This document shows, piece after piece, positions 37,212 to 45,566 of a stretch of 64,000 nucleotides of DNA. The position numbers and the translations under genes are program-made. How positions within the stretch are numbered: the stretch's first letter is position 1; each line of letters opens with the position of its first letter. Source of the DNA: Bacillus sp. AFS006103 (lineage in GTDB: Bacteria > Bacillota > Bacilli > Bacillales > Cytobacillaceae); the NCBI GenBank assembly GCA_002559145.1, contig NTXX01000078.1, forward strand, positions 71,937-135,936, in the 5' to 3' direction. The notes beneath the pieces were generated by a model. The model had not been told where the DNA came from and searched no databases. It saw only the letters and a list, made by a program, of their open reading frames with translations.

Positions 37212-37784
37212 TTACACTCTATACTTCTTAAAATTCTCCGCCTGCTCAAAAATTTCTTTAAATATTTCATCACTAGGAACAGGAGGGTAATCATTTTCAG
37301 CAAGTGTTAAAATTAAATCAACTTTTAACTCCGCCTTTATATCATCACGACTAGACCAGTCTGTGTATCTAGCTTTATCCGCAATGATTGCTTTAATCTC
37401 CTGTTGACAGTTTAATAAGTTTTTCGTGTGGGTAGTCAAATTTATGTTTTTCTGCAATCGCTTCAAAATATCATAAAATGCTTTTTCTTCAAAGTCTATA
37501 CCTAAGTCTTTAAAAGAATTTCTTTCCTTAACGAGCTCAGCAAATAAGTCTGCGAATTGCTCCGCTACATCATCCAATACATCGCTCTGTAGAGCTTGGA
37601 AGTCTTTTCTTTCATAATAACGTTCTACTAGTTTTTTGAATCTCTTTGAAAAATCTACACCCTGAATTCTATTTGTTTTCTTAAATTCTTCTATTGCCTG
37701 TGACAAAAGCTTTTGCAATAGCTTAATTTTAGTATTTGGAAGTTTTATTTTATTAATCTTTGCCAAATATTTATGGTGTAGCAA
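37212..37784 (-). pseudogene. C-terminal remnant of type I restriction subunit HsdR
   Basis: 190 residues that match only the C-terminal end of HsdR: IKLLQKLLSQAIEEFKKTN, VDFSKRFKKLVERYYERKD, FKDLGIDFEEKAFYDIL and the closing YTDWSSRDDIKAELKVDLILTLAENDYPPVP...EIFEQAENFKKY. The nuclease and helicase domains (about 800 residues) are missing, and no hsdM or hsdS is present. The fragment begins at a TTG without a good ribosome site, directly beside a GGGGACGG repeat at 37793-37816, which probably marks the breakpoint. Confidence 0.85.
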
Positions 37785-37792
37785 ATGATAAC

Positions 37793-37816
37793 AAACCAGA
37801 GAAACCGTCCCCGGAC
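37793..37816 (-). repeat. GGGGACGGTTTCTCTGGTTT repeat at hsdR breakpoint
   Basis: Minus strand CCGGGGACGGTTTCTCTGGTTTG. Similar GGGGACGGTTCT motifs are scattered between genes in many Bacilli and Clostridia. Here it lies exactly where HsdR homology begins. Confidence 0.5.
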
Positions 37817-37825
37817 TTCCTACTT

Positions 37826-38275
37826 CTATTTACTTCCTAATTTAAAAATTAATTCTTTAACAGAATTAAATACACCTTCTACAAAGCTATCAGATTTTTG
37901 ATCCATTGTGAAAAGATCTTGCTTTATCTTATCTATTCGTACGTTCCACTTATCGATTCGTTCTTGATTATAATCTTCTCTGGCTTCTTCTTTTTCAATA
38001 TTTTGCATTAACAAATTATGCTCTTTCTGTAAAATCTCCCTTAAAATATCTCTACCTTTCTTTTTGGATTCACGCTCATCGTTAAACCTTCCTTTTACCA
38101 TTTCAATTACAACTGGTACTCCTGCTTGAGCAGCACTCATTACCACCGAAGCAAGAAGTTGTTTCCCAAAAGATCCATTATTATCATTGTCTAACTTATT
38201 AGCATCTACTACTTCGAAATCCTTAGGCTCAACCATAATAACATCTGCATTTTGAGGTGCTGAATTTTTACTCAA
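37826..38275 (-). CDS. Hypothetical coiled-coil protein
   Basis: 149 residues from a TTG at 38275 with GGAGG seven bases before it. Disordered acidic N-terminus, a hydrophobic/Ala-rich segment LLASVVMSAAQAGVPVVIEMVKGRF (about 40-65), a long Glu/Lys-rich helix (about 66-125) and a C-terminal amphipathic helix FVEGVFNSVKELIFKLG. No family recognised. It precedes the hsdR remnant on the same strand and is the first gene left of the recombinase cassette. Confidence 0.6.
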   Translation of the reverse strand: MSKNSAPQNADVIMVEPKDFEVVDANKLDNDNNGSFGKQLLASVVMSAAQAGVPVVIEMVKGRFNDERESKKKGRDILREILQKEHNLLMQNIEKEEAREDYNQERIDKWNVRIDKIKQDLFTMDQKSDSFVEGVFNSVKELIFKLGSK

Positions 38276-38664
38276 ATTGACTCCTCCGATTAAATATTAA
38301 ATTTATTTTACTTCTTTTTTCTTATAACAAGATTTATTTTAGAATAGGACCATAGGAAATAAAGCCAAGCACTCCCTTACCCGTATAGCCATACTTACCT
38401 TCATTATAACAAATTATCAGTAAATTTTATCCATTATCTTATTTACCAATTTCAATAACCATAATGAAAAAAACGTACAAATTCAAAGTTTGGTTTTATA
38501 TTATTCCCACTATTCACCAATAGTTAGGAAGGTTGGTCCAATGACTCCCGCATTACAACATCGGAACAAAAAAGTGGACAAAAAATTTTAGTGCTTTTGT
38601 TTGCCATCCACCCAAATATGTCTTAAGATAATATTCGTAAAATAAAATATTGTAACTATTGCGA
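38276..38664. other. Intergenic region between divergent transcripts
   Basis: Holds the start region of the leftward gene at 38275 and probably the promoter of the rightward recombinase cassette. No gene seen. A possible -10 (TAAAAT) lies near 38640 but the -35 is unclear. Confidence 0.35.
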
Positions 38665-38740
38665 AGCACGCATAGGTTCATGGTGTTATCAATCTTTCAG
38701 AATTGATACGCCATGTTTCCTAGCGTGCTTTTTTGTTTTT
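38665..38740 (+). promoter_or_regulatory. Long leader hairpin with T-run before recombinase cassette
   Basis: AGCACGC...TAGG..CATGGTGTTATCAAT pairs with ATTGATACGCCATG...CCTA.GCGTGCT, giving about 25 base pairs with small bulges, followed by TTTTTTGTTTTT. It sits 27 bases before the first start codon (38767) and no plus-strand gene precedes it, so it is a leader terminator/attenuator. Confidence 0.7.
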
Positions 38741-38766
38741 GGTTAGGTTACAGGAAGGGAGAAGTG

Positions 38767-38907
38767 ATGGTAAAAAAAACACACAAAACGCCATCTTGGT
38801 TTAATGAATTACTAATAAATCAAGTTGTGTCAAAAGAAATTCTTTTGCATTTTAAAAAGCATTACCTTAAACCAAGTGGAATGGAGGAAGAAAATGAAGG
38901 ATTTTAA
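38767..38907 (+). CDS. Tiny protein of the recombinase cassette (1)
   Basis: 46 residues starting MVKKTHKTPSWFNELLINQVV, with a GGAAGGGAG site five bases before the ATG. No family recognised. It overlaps the next small gene by 14 bases. Position just before a large serine recombinase suggests an accessory (directionality or regulatory) role, by inference. Confidence 0.5.
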   Translation: MVKKTHKTPSWFNELLINQVVSKEILLHFKKHYLKPSGMEEENEGF

Positions 38908-39031
38908 GGAAGTTAAGATACCTGGAATGCAAACGAGATTTGTCATTAAGAGAATTCCTGGCCGAGTAAATTCTGAAGATTCTATTCAGTTATCTCTGCC
39001 TATATCCCTCACACCTAAGAAAAAAGTATAA
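38894..39031 (+). CDS. Tiny protein of the recombinase cassette (2)
   Basis: 45 residues, MKDFKEVKIPGMQTRFVIKRIPGRV..., basic, with GGAGG six bases before the ATG. Overlaps the previous gene. No family recognised. Confidence 0.45.
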   Translation: MKDFKEVKIPGMQTRFVIKRIPGRVNSEDSIQLSLPISLTPKKKV

Positions 39032-39085
39032 AAATGTTTGCTCCCGTCAATCTTCTTAATAGCAGTTATGACGGGAGGAAGTTCA

Positions 39086-39268
39086 GTGGACAAAGAATTT
39101 ACAATAGGCAAAGTGTTGTTTTCCGAGGAGATGCCTAAGGAATCAAGACAATGGCTTGATCACTTAGTGGGGCGTCTCCTATTAAAAGAGCTTAACTTAG
39201 ATCCATCAATTGAAGCTAAGCTGATAAGTTATTCCACAAAATCATCAGGGAGAACAAATGGAAAATAA
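39086..39268 (+). CDS. Tiny protein of the recombinase cassette (3)
   Basis: 60 residues from a GTG with GGGAGG seven bases upstream: starts VDKEFTIGKVLFSEEMPKESRQWLDHLVGRLLLKEL. It overlaps the recombinase start by 11 bases, so translation is coupled. No family recognised. Confidence 0.5.
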   Translation: MDKEFTIGKVLFSEEMPKESRQWLDHLVGRLLLKELNLDPSIEAKLISYSTKSSGRTNGK

Positions 39269-40083
39269 TAAAAAGACAGTCGTTTATGCTAGAACGAGTA
39301 CAAAAAAGCAAAATTACGAATTGCAGCTAGAAGCCGCAAAACCCTTTCTCAAAGGTAATCAGGGAGAAAATTTGATTTTTATTGTAGACCACGGTGCTCC
39401 TGCAACTTCGAAACCAAATGGTCTCCAACAGTTACTTGATTTAATCAAAAAAGAGCAAGTTGATACCTTGATTATCTATAAACGGGATCGTTTAACTCGA
39501 AGTGAGGATGAATATATAGATATTTTAAAATTACCGGAGTAATCGAAAAGGATATATATGTGGGAATTATGCACGACATGGAAAGAAAGCCTGCAGTAGT
39601 CATTGCATTGAAGAGGATTTACTCAAAGATACGATTCTGACAGATATTCAAGAATTTGTGAAACAAATTGATAAAGAGCAATATCTAAAACAGTTAGAAG
39701 CCCAAACAAAGAAATCCAAACAAAATCTCCAAAAACAACTGTCAAAATTTGATAAGCAAATCGATTTAATAAAGAGCAGAAAAAGAAAATACATCAATAT
39801 GTTAGCCGAAGAAATCATTTCACACGAGGACTACCGTGAAAATGTAGAGGCAAATAATATTGAAATGGCCGAATTAGTAGAAAAGAAAAATGAGTTACTT
39901 ACTGCCATAGAAAGTGAACAAACGGTTGATAACCTCGAACAGTTAAAACAAGCGTTACTTCAGTTTCTTGATTTTGATGAATTAACACCCGAGATCTTGC
40001 ACCGCTTGGTAAATCGTATTGAAGTAAAAGTTGATGGAATTCCTAAAATCCACTATCGATTTTCGGCTCCTAAAATTGAATAA
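39258..40083 (+). pseudogene. Large serine recombinase with internal deletion
   Basis: The N-terminal 94 residues are a serine-recombinase catalytic domain: VVYARTSTKKQ with the active-site Ser, and the YKRDRLTRSEDEYIDIL helix. The frame then stops (39540-39542). From about 39545 another frame continues directly with the zinc ribbon RKGYICGNYARHGKKACSSHC, the coiled coil (KQLSKFDKQIDLIKSRKRKY) and the C-terminal end LVNRIEVKVDGIPKIHYRF. About 200 residues of the recombinase DNA-binding domain are missing. The gene lies tail to tail with rlmD, as yefB lies near yefA (rlmCD) in B. subtilis. It probably once catalysed insertion into the rlmD 3' end. Confidence 0.82.
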
Positions 40084-40084
40084 A

Positions 40085-40124
40085 AGCAGCAGGAATCCCC
40101 TATTGGGGGTCTGCTGCTTCTTTT
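40085..40124. terminator. Bidirectional terminator between recombinase remnant and rlmD
   Basis: AGCAGCAG/CTGCTGCT and CCCC/GGGG form one stem. T-rich on both sides. The last six codons of rlmD (EAADPQ) and its stop lie inside the stem. Confidence 0.8.
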
Positions 40125-41497
40125 AAAACTATCTGCGAGACGCACTCAACGTGTGCCGTATGCGGGAACATGTCCACTGGTTGGATATACTTTACCTCAT
40201 ATTTGGCACTTAAGACCTGAATGTCTTTAGCCAAAGTTGACGGATTACATGAGATGTAAATGAGCTTTTTTGGTTCTGCCTGAAGGATGGTTTGGATTAA
40301 TTGCCCCTCGAGGCCTGTTCTTGGTGGATCGACGACAATGACATCTGGTTTCCAACCCTTTTTAACCCATTTAGGCAGGACTTCCTCCGCTTTACCCGGT
40401 ACATATTTGGTATTGGTCAATCCGTGTCTTTTTGCGTTTTTCTTCGCATCCTCAATCGATTCTGTGATGACATCCATCCCACGGACTTCGCCTGCCTGGT
40501 CGGCAAGCCATAACCCAATAGTACCCACTCCGCAATACGCATCAAGGACTTTTTCTTGACCCGTAAGTGCTGCTGCCTTTTTCACTTCGTTATAGAGCTT
40601 TACAGTCTGTACAGGATTTAACTGGAAGAATGTCCTTGCCGAAAGCTCGAATTGCAGGTCTCCTAGTGTTTCCTGGATAAAATCTTCACCTGCTAACGGG
40701 AGTGTTTCCTCGCCAAAAATTAGGGAAGTTTTTTGCCCATTAATGTTCTGAACAATGGATTTCACATTCGGAAGACGTTTTTGGATTTCCTGAATGATGA
40801 TGTCCACTTTTGGAAGTTCCTTTTGCGTTGTGATGAGGACGATTTGTAACTCTCCCGTTTGAATGCCAACACGCGTAACAATGGTTCGAATGATACCTTT
40901 TCTAGATTTTTCATTATATATAGGTATTTTTAATTCCTCTAAAATCCGCTTCACTTCTGATGTTGCTTCATTTGTTTGGGCGTGCTGCACAGCACATTCG
41001 TCAATGTTAATTAATTGATGGGAATTTAGTCCATAAAGTCCAGCTAGTACCTTACCATCAACCGCCTTAAGTTGAAAACTGCTCTTGTTTCTATATCCCC
41101 ATGGGTCTTCCATGCCAATGGTTTCGCGGATATTGAGCTTGCCAATGTCAACTTTTGTATGGCGCTCAAGTGATTGAATGATAATATCACGCTTTTCCTT
41201 AAGCTGTTGATCATATTTCAAGTGCTGCAGCTGGCATCCTCCACATTGATCATAAACCGGGCAAAGCGGCAGGACACGATGTGGGGATTTAATTCGGATT
41301 TTTTTTATTTTTGCCTCAGCAAATTTAGGGTTAATCTTTGTTGCCTCGACGACAACTTCTTCCCCTGGAAGAGCTCCTGGCACAAAGACAACCTGTTTTT
41401 TAAAATAGCCTACGCCTTCACCATTAATTCCAAGCCTTTTGATCGTCAGCGGAAAGGTTTGATTCAGTTCAATTTTGATATTTTGATCAGTTTTCAT
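40100..41497 (-). CDS. rlmD: 23S rRNA (uracil-C5)-methyltransferase, RlmD/RlmCD type
   Basis: SAM-dependent m5U methyltransferase of 23S rRNA. 465 residues: N-terminal TRAM domain (FPLTIKRLGINGEGVGYF), CPVYDQCGGCQLQHL with the 4Fe-4S-type cysteines, SAM motifs VLDAYCGVGTIGLW and VVDPPRTGL, and the catalytic ISCNPSTLAKD loop. The C-terminus is VDMFPHTAHVECVSQIVLK plus six extra residues, EAADPQ, encoded within the terminator stem: the usual end of the family is at ...VLK. This suggests its 3' end was replaced by an integrating element. B. subtilis YefA (RlmCD) methylates two sites; which applies here is unknown. Confidence 0.92.
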   Translation of the reverse strand: MKTDQNIKIELNQTFPLTIKRLGINGEGVGYFKKQVVFVPGALPGEEVVVEATKINPKFAEAKIKKIRIKSPHRVLPLCPVYDQCGGCQLQHLKYDQQLKEKRDIIIQSLERHTKVDIGKLNIRETIGMEDPWGYRNKSSFQLKAVDGKVLAGLYGLNSHQLINIDECAVQHAQTNEATSEVKRILEELKIPIYNEKSRKGIIRTIVTRVGIQTGELQIVLITTQKELPKVDIIIQEIQKRLPNVKSIVQNINGQKTSLIFGEETLPLAGEDFIQETLGDLQFELSARTFFQLNPVQTVKLYNEVKKAAALTGQEKVLDAYCGVGTIGLWLADQAGEVRGMDVITESIEDAKKNAKRHGLTNTKYVPGKAEEVLPKWVKKGWKPDVIVVDPPRTGLEGQLIQTILQAEPKKLIYISCNPSTLAKDIQVLSAKYEVKYIQPVDMFPHTAHVECVSQIVLKEAADPQ

Positions 41498-41580
41498 CTA
41501 TTTCACTCCAAGTTATTCCATAAATTCATACAGATAGTTTCATTTTAATTTTCCCCGTATTATAGCATGTTTCAAACAGA

Positions 41581-41610
41581 AAAACCGAATCTCTGCAGAA
41601 ATTCGGTTTT
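41581..41610. terminator. Terminator between pdaA and rlmD
   Basis: AAAACCGAAT/ATTCGGTTTT perfect ten-pair stem with T-runs on both strands. Confidence 0.85.
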
Positions 41611-41620
41611 GGTATATATG

Positions 41621-42406
41621 TTACCGATCAACTGAACTTAAATTTTTCTTTGGAAATTTATCCAGGCTTTTGAACTTGTAGCCTTTCTTCTTTAAATCCT
41701 GAATAACCTTTTCAAGGGCATCGGCGTTATCCTTTGAGACAGTGTGTAAAAGGAGGATACAACCGGGATGGACCTGCTTCATGATATTGTCGTAAGAATA
41801 TCGCCAGCCTTTTTGCGCGTTCACATTCCAATCGACGAAAGCGAGTGACCAGAAGACATGCGTGAAACCCTGTTCTTTAGCTATCTGCATTGTTCTTTCA
41901 CTAAAAACACCGCGTGGCGGACGAAGGTATTTCATTTCTTTTTGACCCGTTAATTCTTTCGTTTTGACACGGACCTTTTCCAGTTCTTCCCGAATCCTTT
42001 CGTCGCTTACGGTTGTCAGATCGGGATGGTGCCACGAGTGGTTGCCGATTATATGTCCCTCTTTTACCATCCTTTTCACTATATCGCCTGCGGAAAGCAA
42101 GTAATGTCCCGTAACAAAAAATGTGGCAGGTACCTTTTCCTTTTTTAAGATATCAAGAATCTGAGGGGTATAGCCTTGTTCATAACCGTTATCGAAGGTA
42201 AGGTAAAGAATCTTTTTATTAGGGTCACTTTTATAAAAAGCACCATATTTTTCGATTACCTGATCAAGCTCAGACCCTGCTTCAGCAGGTTGTTCGTTTG
42301 CTCCTTTTTTAAAGCCCCAATGAATCGGCTGATTGGATACAGCCGCATATGTACTCTGAGGTATTAATAAAAAAAGCATACTGAGGATGCACAATAATCT
42401 TCTCAT
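41621..42406 (-). CDS. pdaA: Delta-lactam-biosynthetic polysaccharide deacetylase
   Basis: Deacetylates MurNAc after CwlD action, a step in making muramic delta-lactam of the spore cortex. 261 residues with a signal peptide (MRRLLCILSMLFLLIPQSTYA). The NodB-homology domain has TFDNGYEQG (Asn in place of the usual second Asp, as in PdaA), NHSWHHP, RPPRGVFS and the closing LLLHTVS. HWGFKKG near the N-terminus is typical of PdaA. Presumably sporulation-regulated; no promoter was assigned. Single gene with its own terminator. Confidence 0.9.
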   Translation of the reverse strand: MRRLLCILSMLFLLIPQSTYAAVSNQPIHWGFKKGANEQPAEAGSELDQVIEKYGAFYKSDPNKKILYLTFDNGYEQGYTPQILDILKKEKVPATFFVTGHYLLSAGDIVKRMVKEGHIIGNHSWHHPDLTTVSDERIREELEKVRVKTKELTGQKEMKYLRPPRGVFSERTMQIAKEQGFTHVFWSLAFVDWNVNAQKGWRYSYDNIMKQVHPGCILLLHTVSKDNADALEKVIQDLKKKGYKFKSLDKFPKKNLSSVDR

Positions 42407-42468
42407 CCATATTCCTCCTATTTTGTTTTTATTATTGTTTGTAATTGGAGAAAAAAGATTATTAGTAT

Positions 42469-43434
42469 TTAAAGGTAATTATCAGGTTGATAATAAATTC
42501 TGCCTTTTATGGCTCCAGTAAAAGGAAAGTTTAAGGAGGAAATGAAATACGCGGTTTGTCTTGTTGATGGAAGATGGAGGAATGTTCGTATTTCCATGTT
42601 TGTAAATGATGGAGCGTATAGGAAGAAATAAGCTTTTATTGCATCTATATACGCATCTTGTGAAATAAATTGACAAGTAGGACATAGCCAGATTTTCCTC
42701 TTGTATTTCATTGCAAATTGGAGGCATTTAGGACATTGAACCCCAGTAATAATATCCGTTTTATGAATAGCAAACTTCTGAAGAAGGTCAGTAATTAGAG
42801 GCGTGTGATCCTTAATAAGGAGTTTTTTAATTTTTTCAATGGTTTTGTGATCAAGAATGTTCTTATTATGTTGATGATAAAATCCATCTATTTTTCTTAG
42901 TAAATCACTTACTCGGCAAACCTTTTTTTCAGCAACTGTGTATTCAGGACTAATACATACCTCTGTGGATGATTTACAAATAGCAATTGGGGAGTCAATT
43001 GGGACTGGAGGGATTGTGTGTTTTTCAAGAAAGTAAGTCAATAGTAGGTTATGGCGGTGGGCTTGTTCAATTGGATTTTCATAAATAACTCTATTGCCTA
43101 AATAATCTTGAATCATCTGATTTTTCTCGATAGTCAGTTTGCCAGAGTGGTTTTTTCCATCAATCATTAGAATACCTCTTGGTGAAAGCAGCAGCACATC
43201 GATTTGAAAGTATCCTTTACCATAGGTGAGACGCAAGTCGTGGAATATGAGATACCTTTTTGGGGGAATTTGTCCTAGATAATAATTTATATTTCTTTCA
43301 CCATTATATCCAGATCGTAAGGTTTTGATAAATAGCTTTAAATCATTAAGTTTGGGGTGATTTGAGGGCATTCTATTTTCCAAAGCTTCCGCTTTCATTA
43401 GATTTAGGGGAATTGTTAGGTCTTTAACAAACAA
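42469..43434 (-). CDS. NERD domain-containing protein
   Basis: About 321 residues. A TTG at 43434 is preferred because AAGGAGG lies 11 bases before it, and the protein then starts LFVKDLTIPLNLMKAEAL, like other Bacillus NERD proteins. The NERD (nuclease-related) domain covers GYNGERNINYYL, YLIFHDLRL, FQIDVLLLSPRGILMIDGKNHSG (the D...D-x-K motif). The C-terminal part has one CPKC...CPTC zinc ribbon (about 234-258). Such proteins are common in Bacillus and uncharacterised; DNA processing is inferred from the fold. Confidence 0.82.
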   Translation of the reverse strand: MFVKDLTIPLNLMKAEALENRMPSNHPKLNDLKLFIKTLRSGYNGERNINYYLGQIPPKRYLIFHDLRLTYGKGYFQIDVLLLSPRGILMIDGKNHSGKLTIEKNQMIQDYLGNRVIYENPIEQAHRHNLLLTYFLEKHTIPPVPIDSPIAICKSSTEVCISPEYTVAEKKVCRVSDLLRKIDGFYHQHNKNILDHKTIEKIKKLLIKDHTPLITDLLQKFAIHKTDIITGVQCPKCLQFAMKYKRKIWLCPTCQFISQDAYIDAIKAYFFLYAPSFTNMEIRTFLHLPSTRQTAYFISSLNFPFTGAIKGRIYYQPDNYL

Positions 43435-43455
43435 ATAAATAAATACCTCCTTCAT

Positions 43456-43811
43456 TAAAATAAGAATTCATTTCGCTTATTTATATCATATTTGACCTAA
43501 AACTTGTATGGACTATTTATGAATTTTGTTAATTTTGAATTTTTTAAGGGGATATACTTAATTTGAATATGGAATTTTACAATTTAGGGGAACATTAGAC
43601 GAAAATAAAGATTTATTATACAATTTTTCAATTTATTTTACATAATTAGCAAGGGATTAGACAATTATTGTAAAATATTACCAAACCAAAGATTAAAGCT
43701 AGATTATTAGACCAAAACTCCAATTAATTTTACAAAAACGAGGCTTTATTATTCAAAAAATGGTATCTAACTTCCAGTTTATCATCCACACCTCCTCCAT
43801 ACTCCAGAAAC
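43456..43811. other. AT-rich region with repeated TTTTACA / ATTAGAC motifs
   Basis: No gene. Motifs: TTTTACAATT (about 43575), ATTAGACG (about 43595), TTTTACATAATT (about 43636), ATTAGACAATT (about 43656), TTATTAGACC (about 43706) and TTTTACAAAAA (about 43730). The motif pairs recur roughly every 60 bases. Confidence 0.4.
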
Positions 43812-43840
43812 TAAAAAAGATAGACGCCAAAGCGCCTATC
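43812..43840 (-). terminator. Terminator of the fumarase gene
   Basis: GATAGGCGC/GCGTCTATC stem followed on minus by TTTTTT. Confidence 0.85.
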
Positions 43841-43851
43841 CCCAAAATACC

Positions 43852-45393
43852 CTATTTAAAAACCGGTTCCTTAAACTGGGCTAATTTCTCTAACGAAGAT
43901 TTATCAACATCTGCATGCAAGCTGTTTCCATGAGAATCCATCGTAACGACGGCTGTGAAGCCCTCTACACGCAGATGCCACATGGCTTCCGGAATACCGA
44001 ATTGCATTAAATCGACACCTTCAACTGCTTTGATGCAATCTGCGTAATACTGAGCCGCGCCGCCAATTGCATTTAGGTATACGCCGCCATGCTCTTCTAA
44101 AGCAGCCAAGGTCTTTGGACCCATTCCGCCTTTGCCGATAACAGCGCGGATGCCGAACTTCTTCATGATATCACCTTGGTATGGCTCCTCACGAATACTG
44201 GTTGTCGGTCCAGCCGCTTTAACATGCCACTCACCGGCCTCATCTTTCAGCATTACCGGACCACAGTGATAAATAACTTGTCCATTCAAATCAATCGGTG
44301 CGTCGTGATCGCTTAAATATTTATGGATTGCATCACGGCCTGTATACATCATGCCGTTAATTTGAACAACATCGCCAACTTTAAGAGAACGAATCTGTTC
44401 TTCTGAAATAGGTGCCTCAAGTGTGATAACATCCTCAGAAGTAGCCGCTGTTTCCTTTGCTGCCTCTCCCTCCGCAAAATCAATGAATTCCCCGTCTTGG
44501 TACATCCACTCATTAATTTCACCGGAAGCAGGATCCACACTCACGCCTAAACGGCGGAATGCCCAGCAATTGTAGGCCACAGACACATAGAAGCTTGCAG
44601 GGATACGATTCATGACACCGACTTTACAGCCTAAAAGTGTTGCCTCGCCGCCAAAGCCCATGGTGCCAATTCCTAATTTATTCGCATTTTCCATCACATA
44701 CTCTTCTAACTTGCGAAGATCTTCATTTGGGTTCACATCTTCAACCGAACGGAATAGCTGTTCTTTGGCTAAATCGTATCCGGAGGAGCGATCGCCGCCA
44801 ATTCCGACACCGATAAACCCGGCGCTGCAGCCTTGTCCTTGAGCTTGATAGACAGAATGCATAACACACTTTCGGATTCCATCTAGGTCACGACCAGCAC
44901 GGCCTAGGCCGTCAATCTCACACGGCAGGCTGTATTGAATGTTTTTATTTTCGCAACCGCCGCCTTTTAATATCAGACGAACGTCGATATAATCTTTTTC
45001 CCATTGATCAAATTTGATGACCGGCACACCTGCACCAAGATTGTCACCACTGTTTTCTCCGGTTAGTGAATCAACCGAGTTCGGACGCAACTTTCCTTCT
45101 TTCGTCGCCAACACAATGGCATGACGAATCGCTTCCTTGATTTCTAACTGATTCACACCAACTGGCGTTTTAATTTTAAAAGTTGGCAGCCCAGTGTCTT
45201 GGCAGATGGGTGACACTTGATCGTCCGCCATTTTAATATTGTTTGTAATCGTCGCAAGACTCATCGCTGCACTTGTTCCGGCATTTTCTATTTCCTTCGC
45301 CCTTTTAACAGCCCGGCGTACATCCTTAGGAAGTTTTGTAGAAGTTTCAACGACTAGCTTATACATACTTTCTTGAAATTTAGTAATATTCAA
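43852..45393 (-). CDS. fumA: Class I (iron-sulfur) fumarate hydratase
   Basis: 513 residues with both parts fused, as in E. coli FumA/FumB. The alpha part contains VSPICQDTGLPTF (first cluster Cys), GGGCENKNIQYSLPCEIDGLGRAGRDLDGIRKCV and GGEATLLGCKVG (further cluster cysteines); the beta part from about residue 330 has the GPTTSIREEPYQ and IGKGGMGPKT motifs. Interconverts fumarate and malate in the TCA cycle using a 4Fe-4S cluster. The start is a TTG at 45393 with GAGGGG eight bases upstream. Monocistronic. Confidence 0.92.
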   Translation of the reverse strand: MNITKFQESMYKLVVETSTKLPKDVRRAVKRAKEIENAGTSAAMSLATITNNIKMADDQVSPICQDTGLPTFKIKTPVGVNQLEIKEAIRHAIVLATKEGKLRPNSVDSLTGENSGDNLGAGVPVIKFDQWEKDYIDVRLILKGGGCENKNIQYSLPCEIDGLGRAGRDLDGIRKCVMHSVYQAQGQGCSAGFIGVGIGGDRSSGYDLAKEQLFRSVEDVNPNEDLRKLEEYVMENANKLGIGTMGFGGEATLLGCKVGVMNRIPASFYVSVAYNCWAFRRLGVSVDPASGEINEWMYQDGEFIDFAEGEAAKETAATSEDVITLEAPISEEQIRSLKVGDVVQINGMMYTGRDAIHKYLSDHDAPIDLNGQVIYHCGPVMLKDEAGEWHVKAAGPTTSIREEPYQGDIMKKFGIRAVIGKGGMGPKTLAALEEHGGVYLNAIGGAAQYYADCIKAVEGVDLMQFGIPEAMWHLRVEGFTAVVTMDSHGNSLHADVDKSSLEKLAQFKEPVFK

Positions 45394-45537
45394 TTCGAGT
45401 ACCCCTCTCCCAATGTTCCCCAGTAATCTTTTTCAATTTTACAATTTTTTGCACGTTTATATTATACTCCTAAAACTACTTGAATTAAAGGATTAGCTTG
45501 GAATCGTTTACTTGTTTGCTAAAGGAAATAAATACAA

Positions 45538-45566
45538 TAAAAAGAGCCTGTTGATTAAACAGACTC
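45538..45566 (-). terminator. Terminator overlapping the end of the SE1561-family gene
   Basis: GAGTCTGTTT/AACAGGCTC stem followed on minus by TTTTTATTG; the gene's last codons lie inside the stem. Confidence 0.75.

Noticed and set aside
43560..43740. The AT-rich repeats as a CRISPR array or replication origin
   Set aside because: Motifs are 7-10 bases with irregular spacing; there are no DnaA boxes or rep gene.
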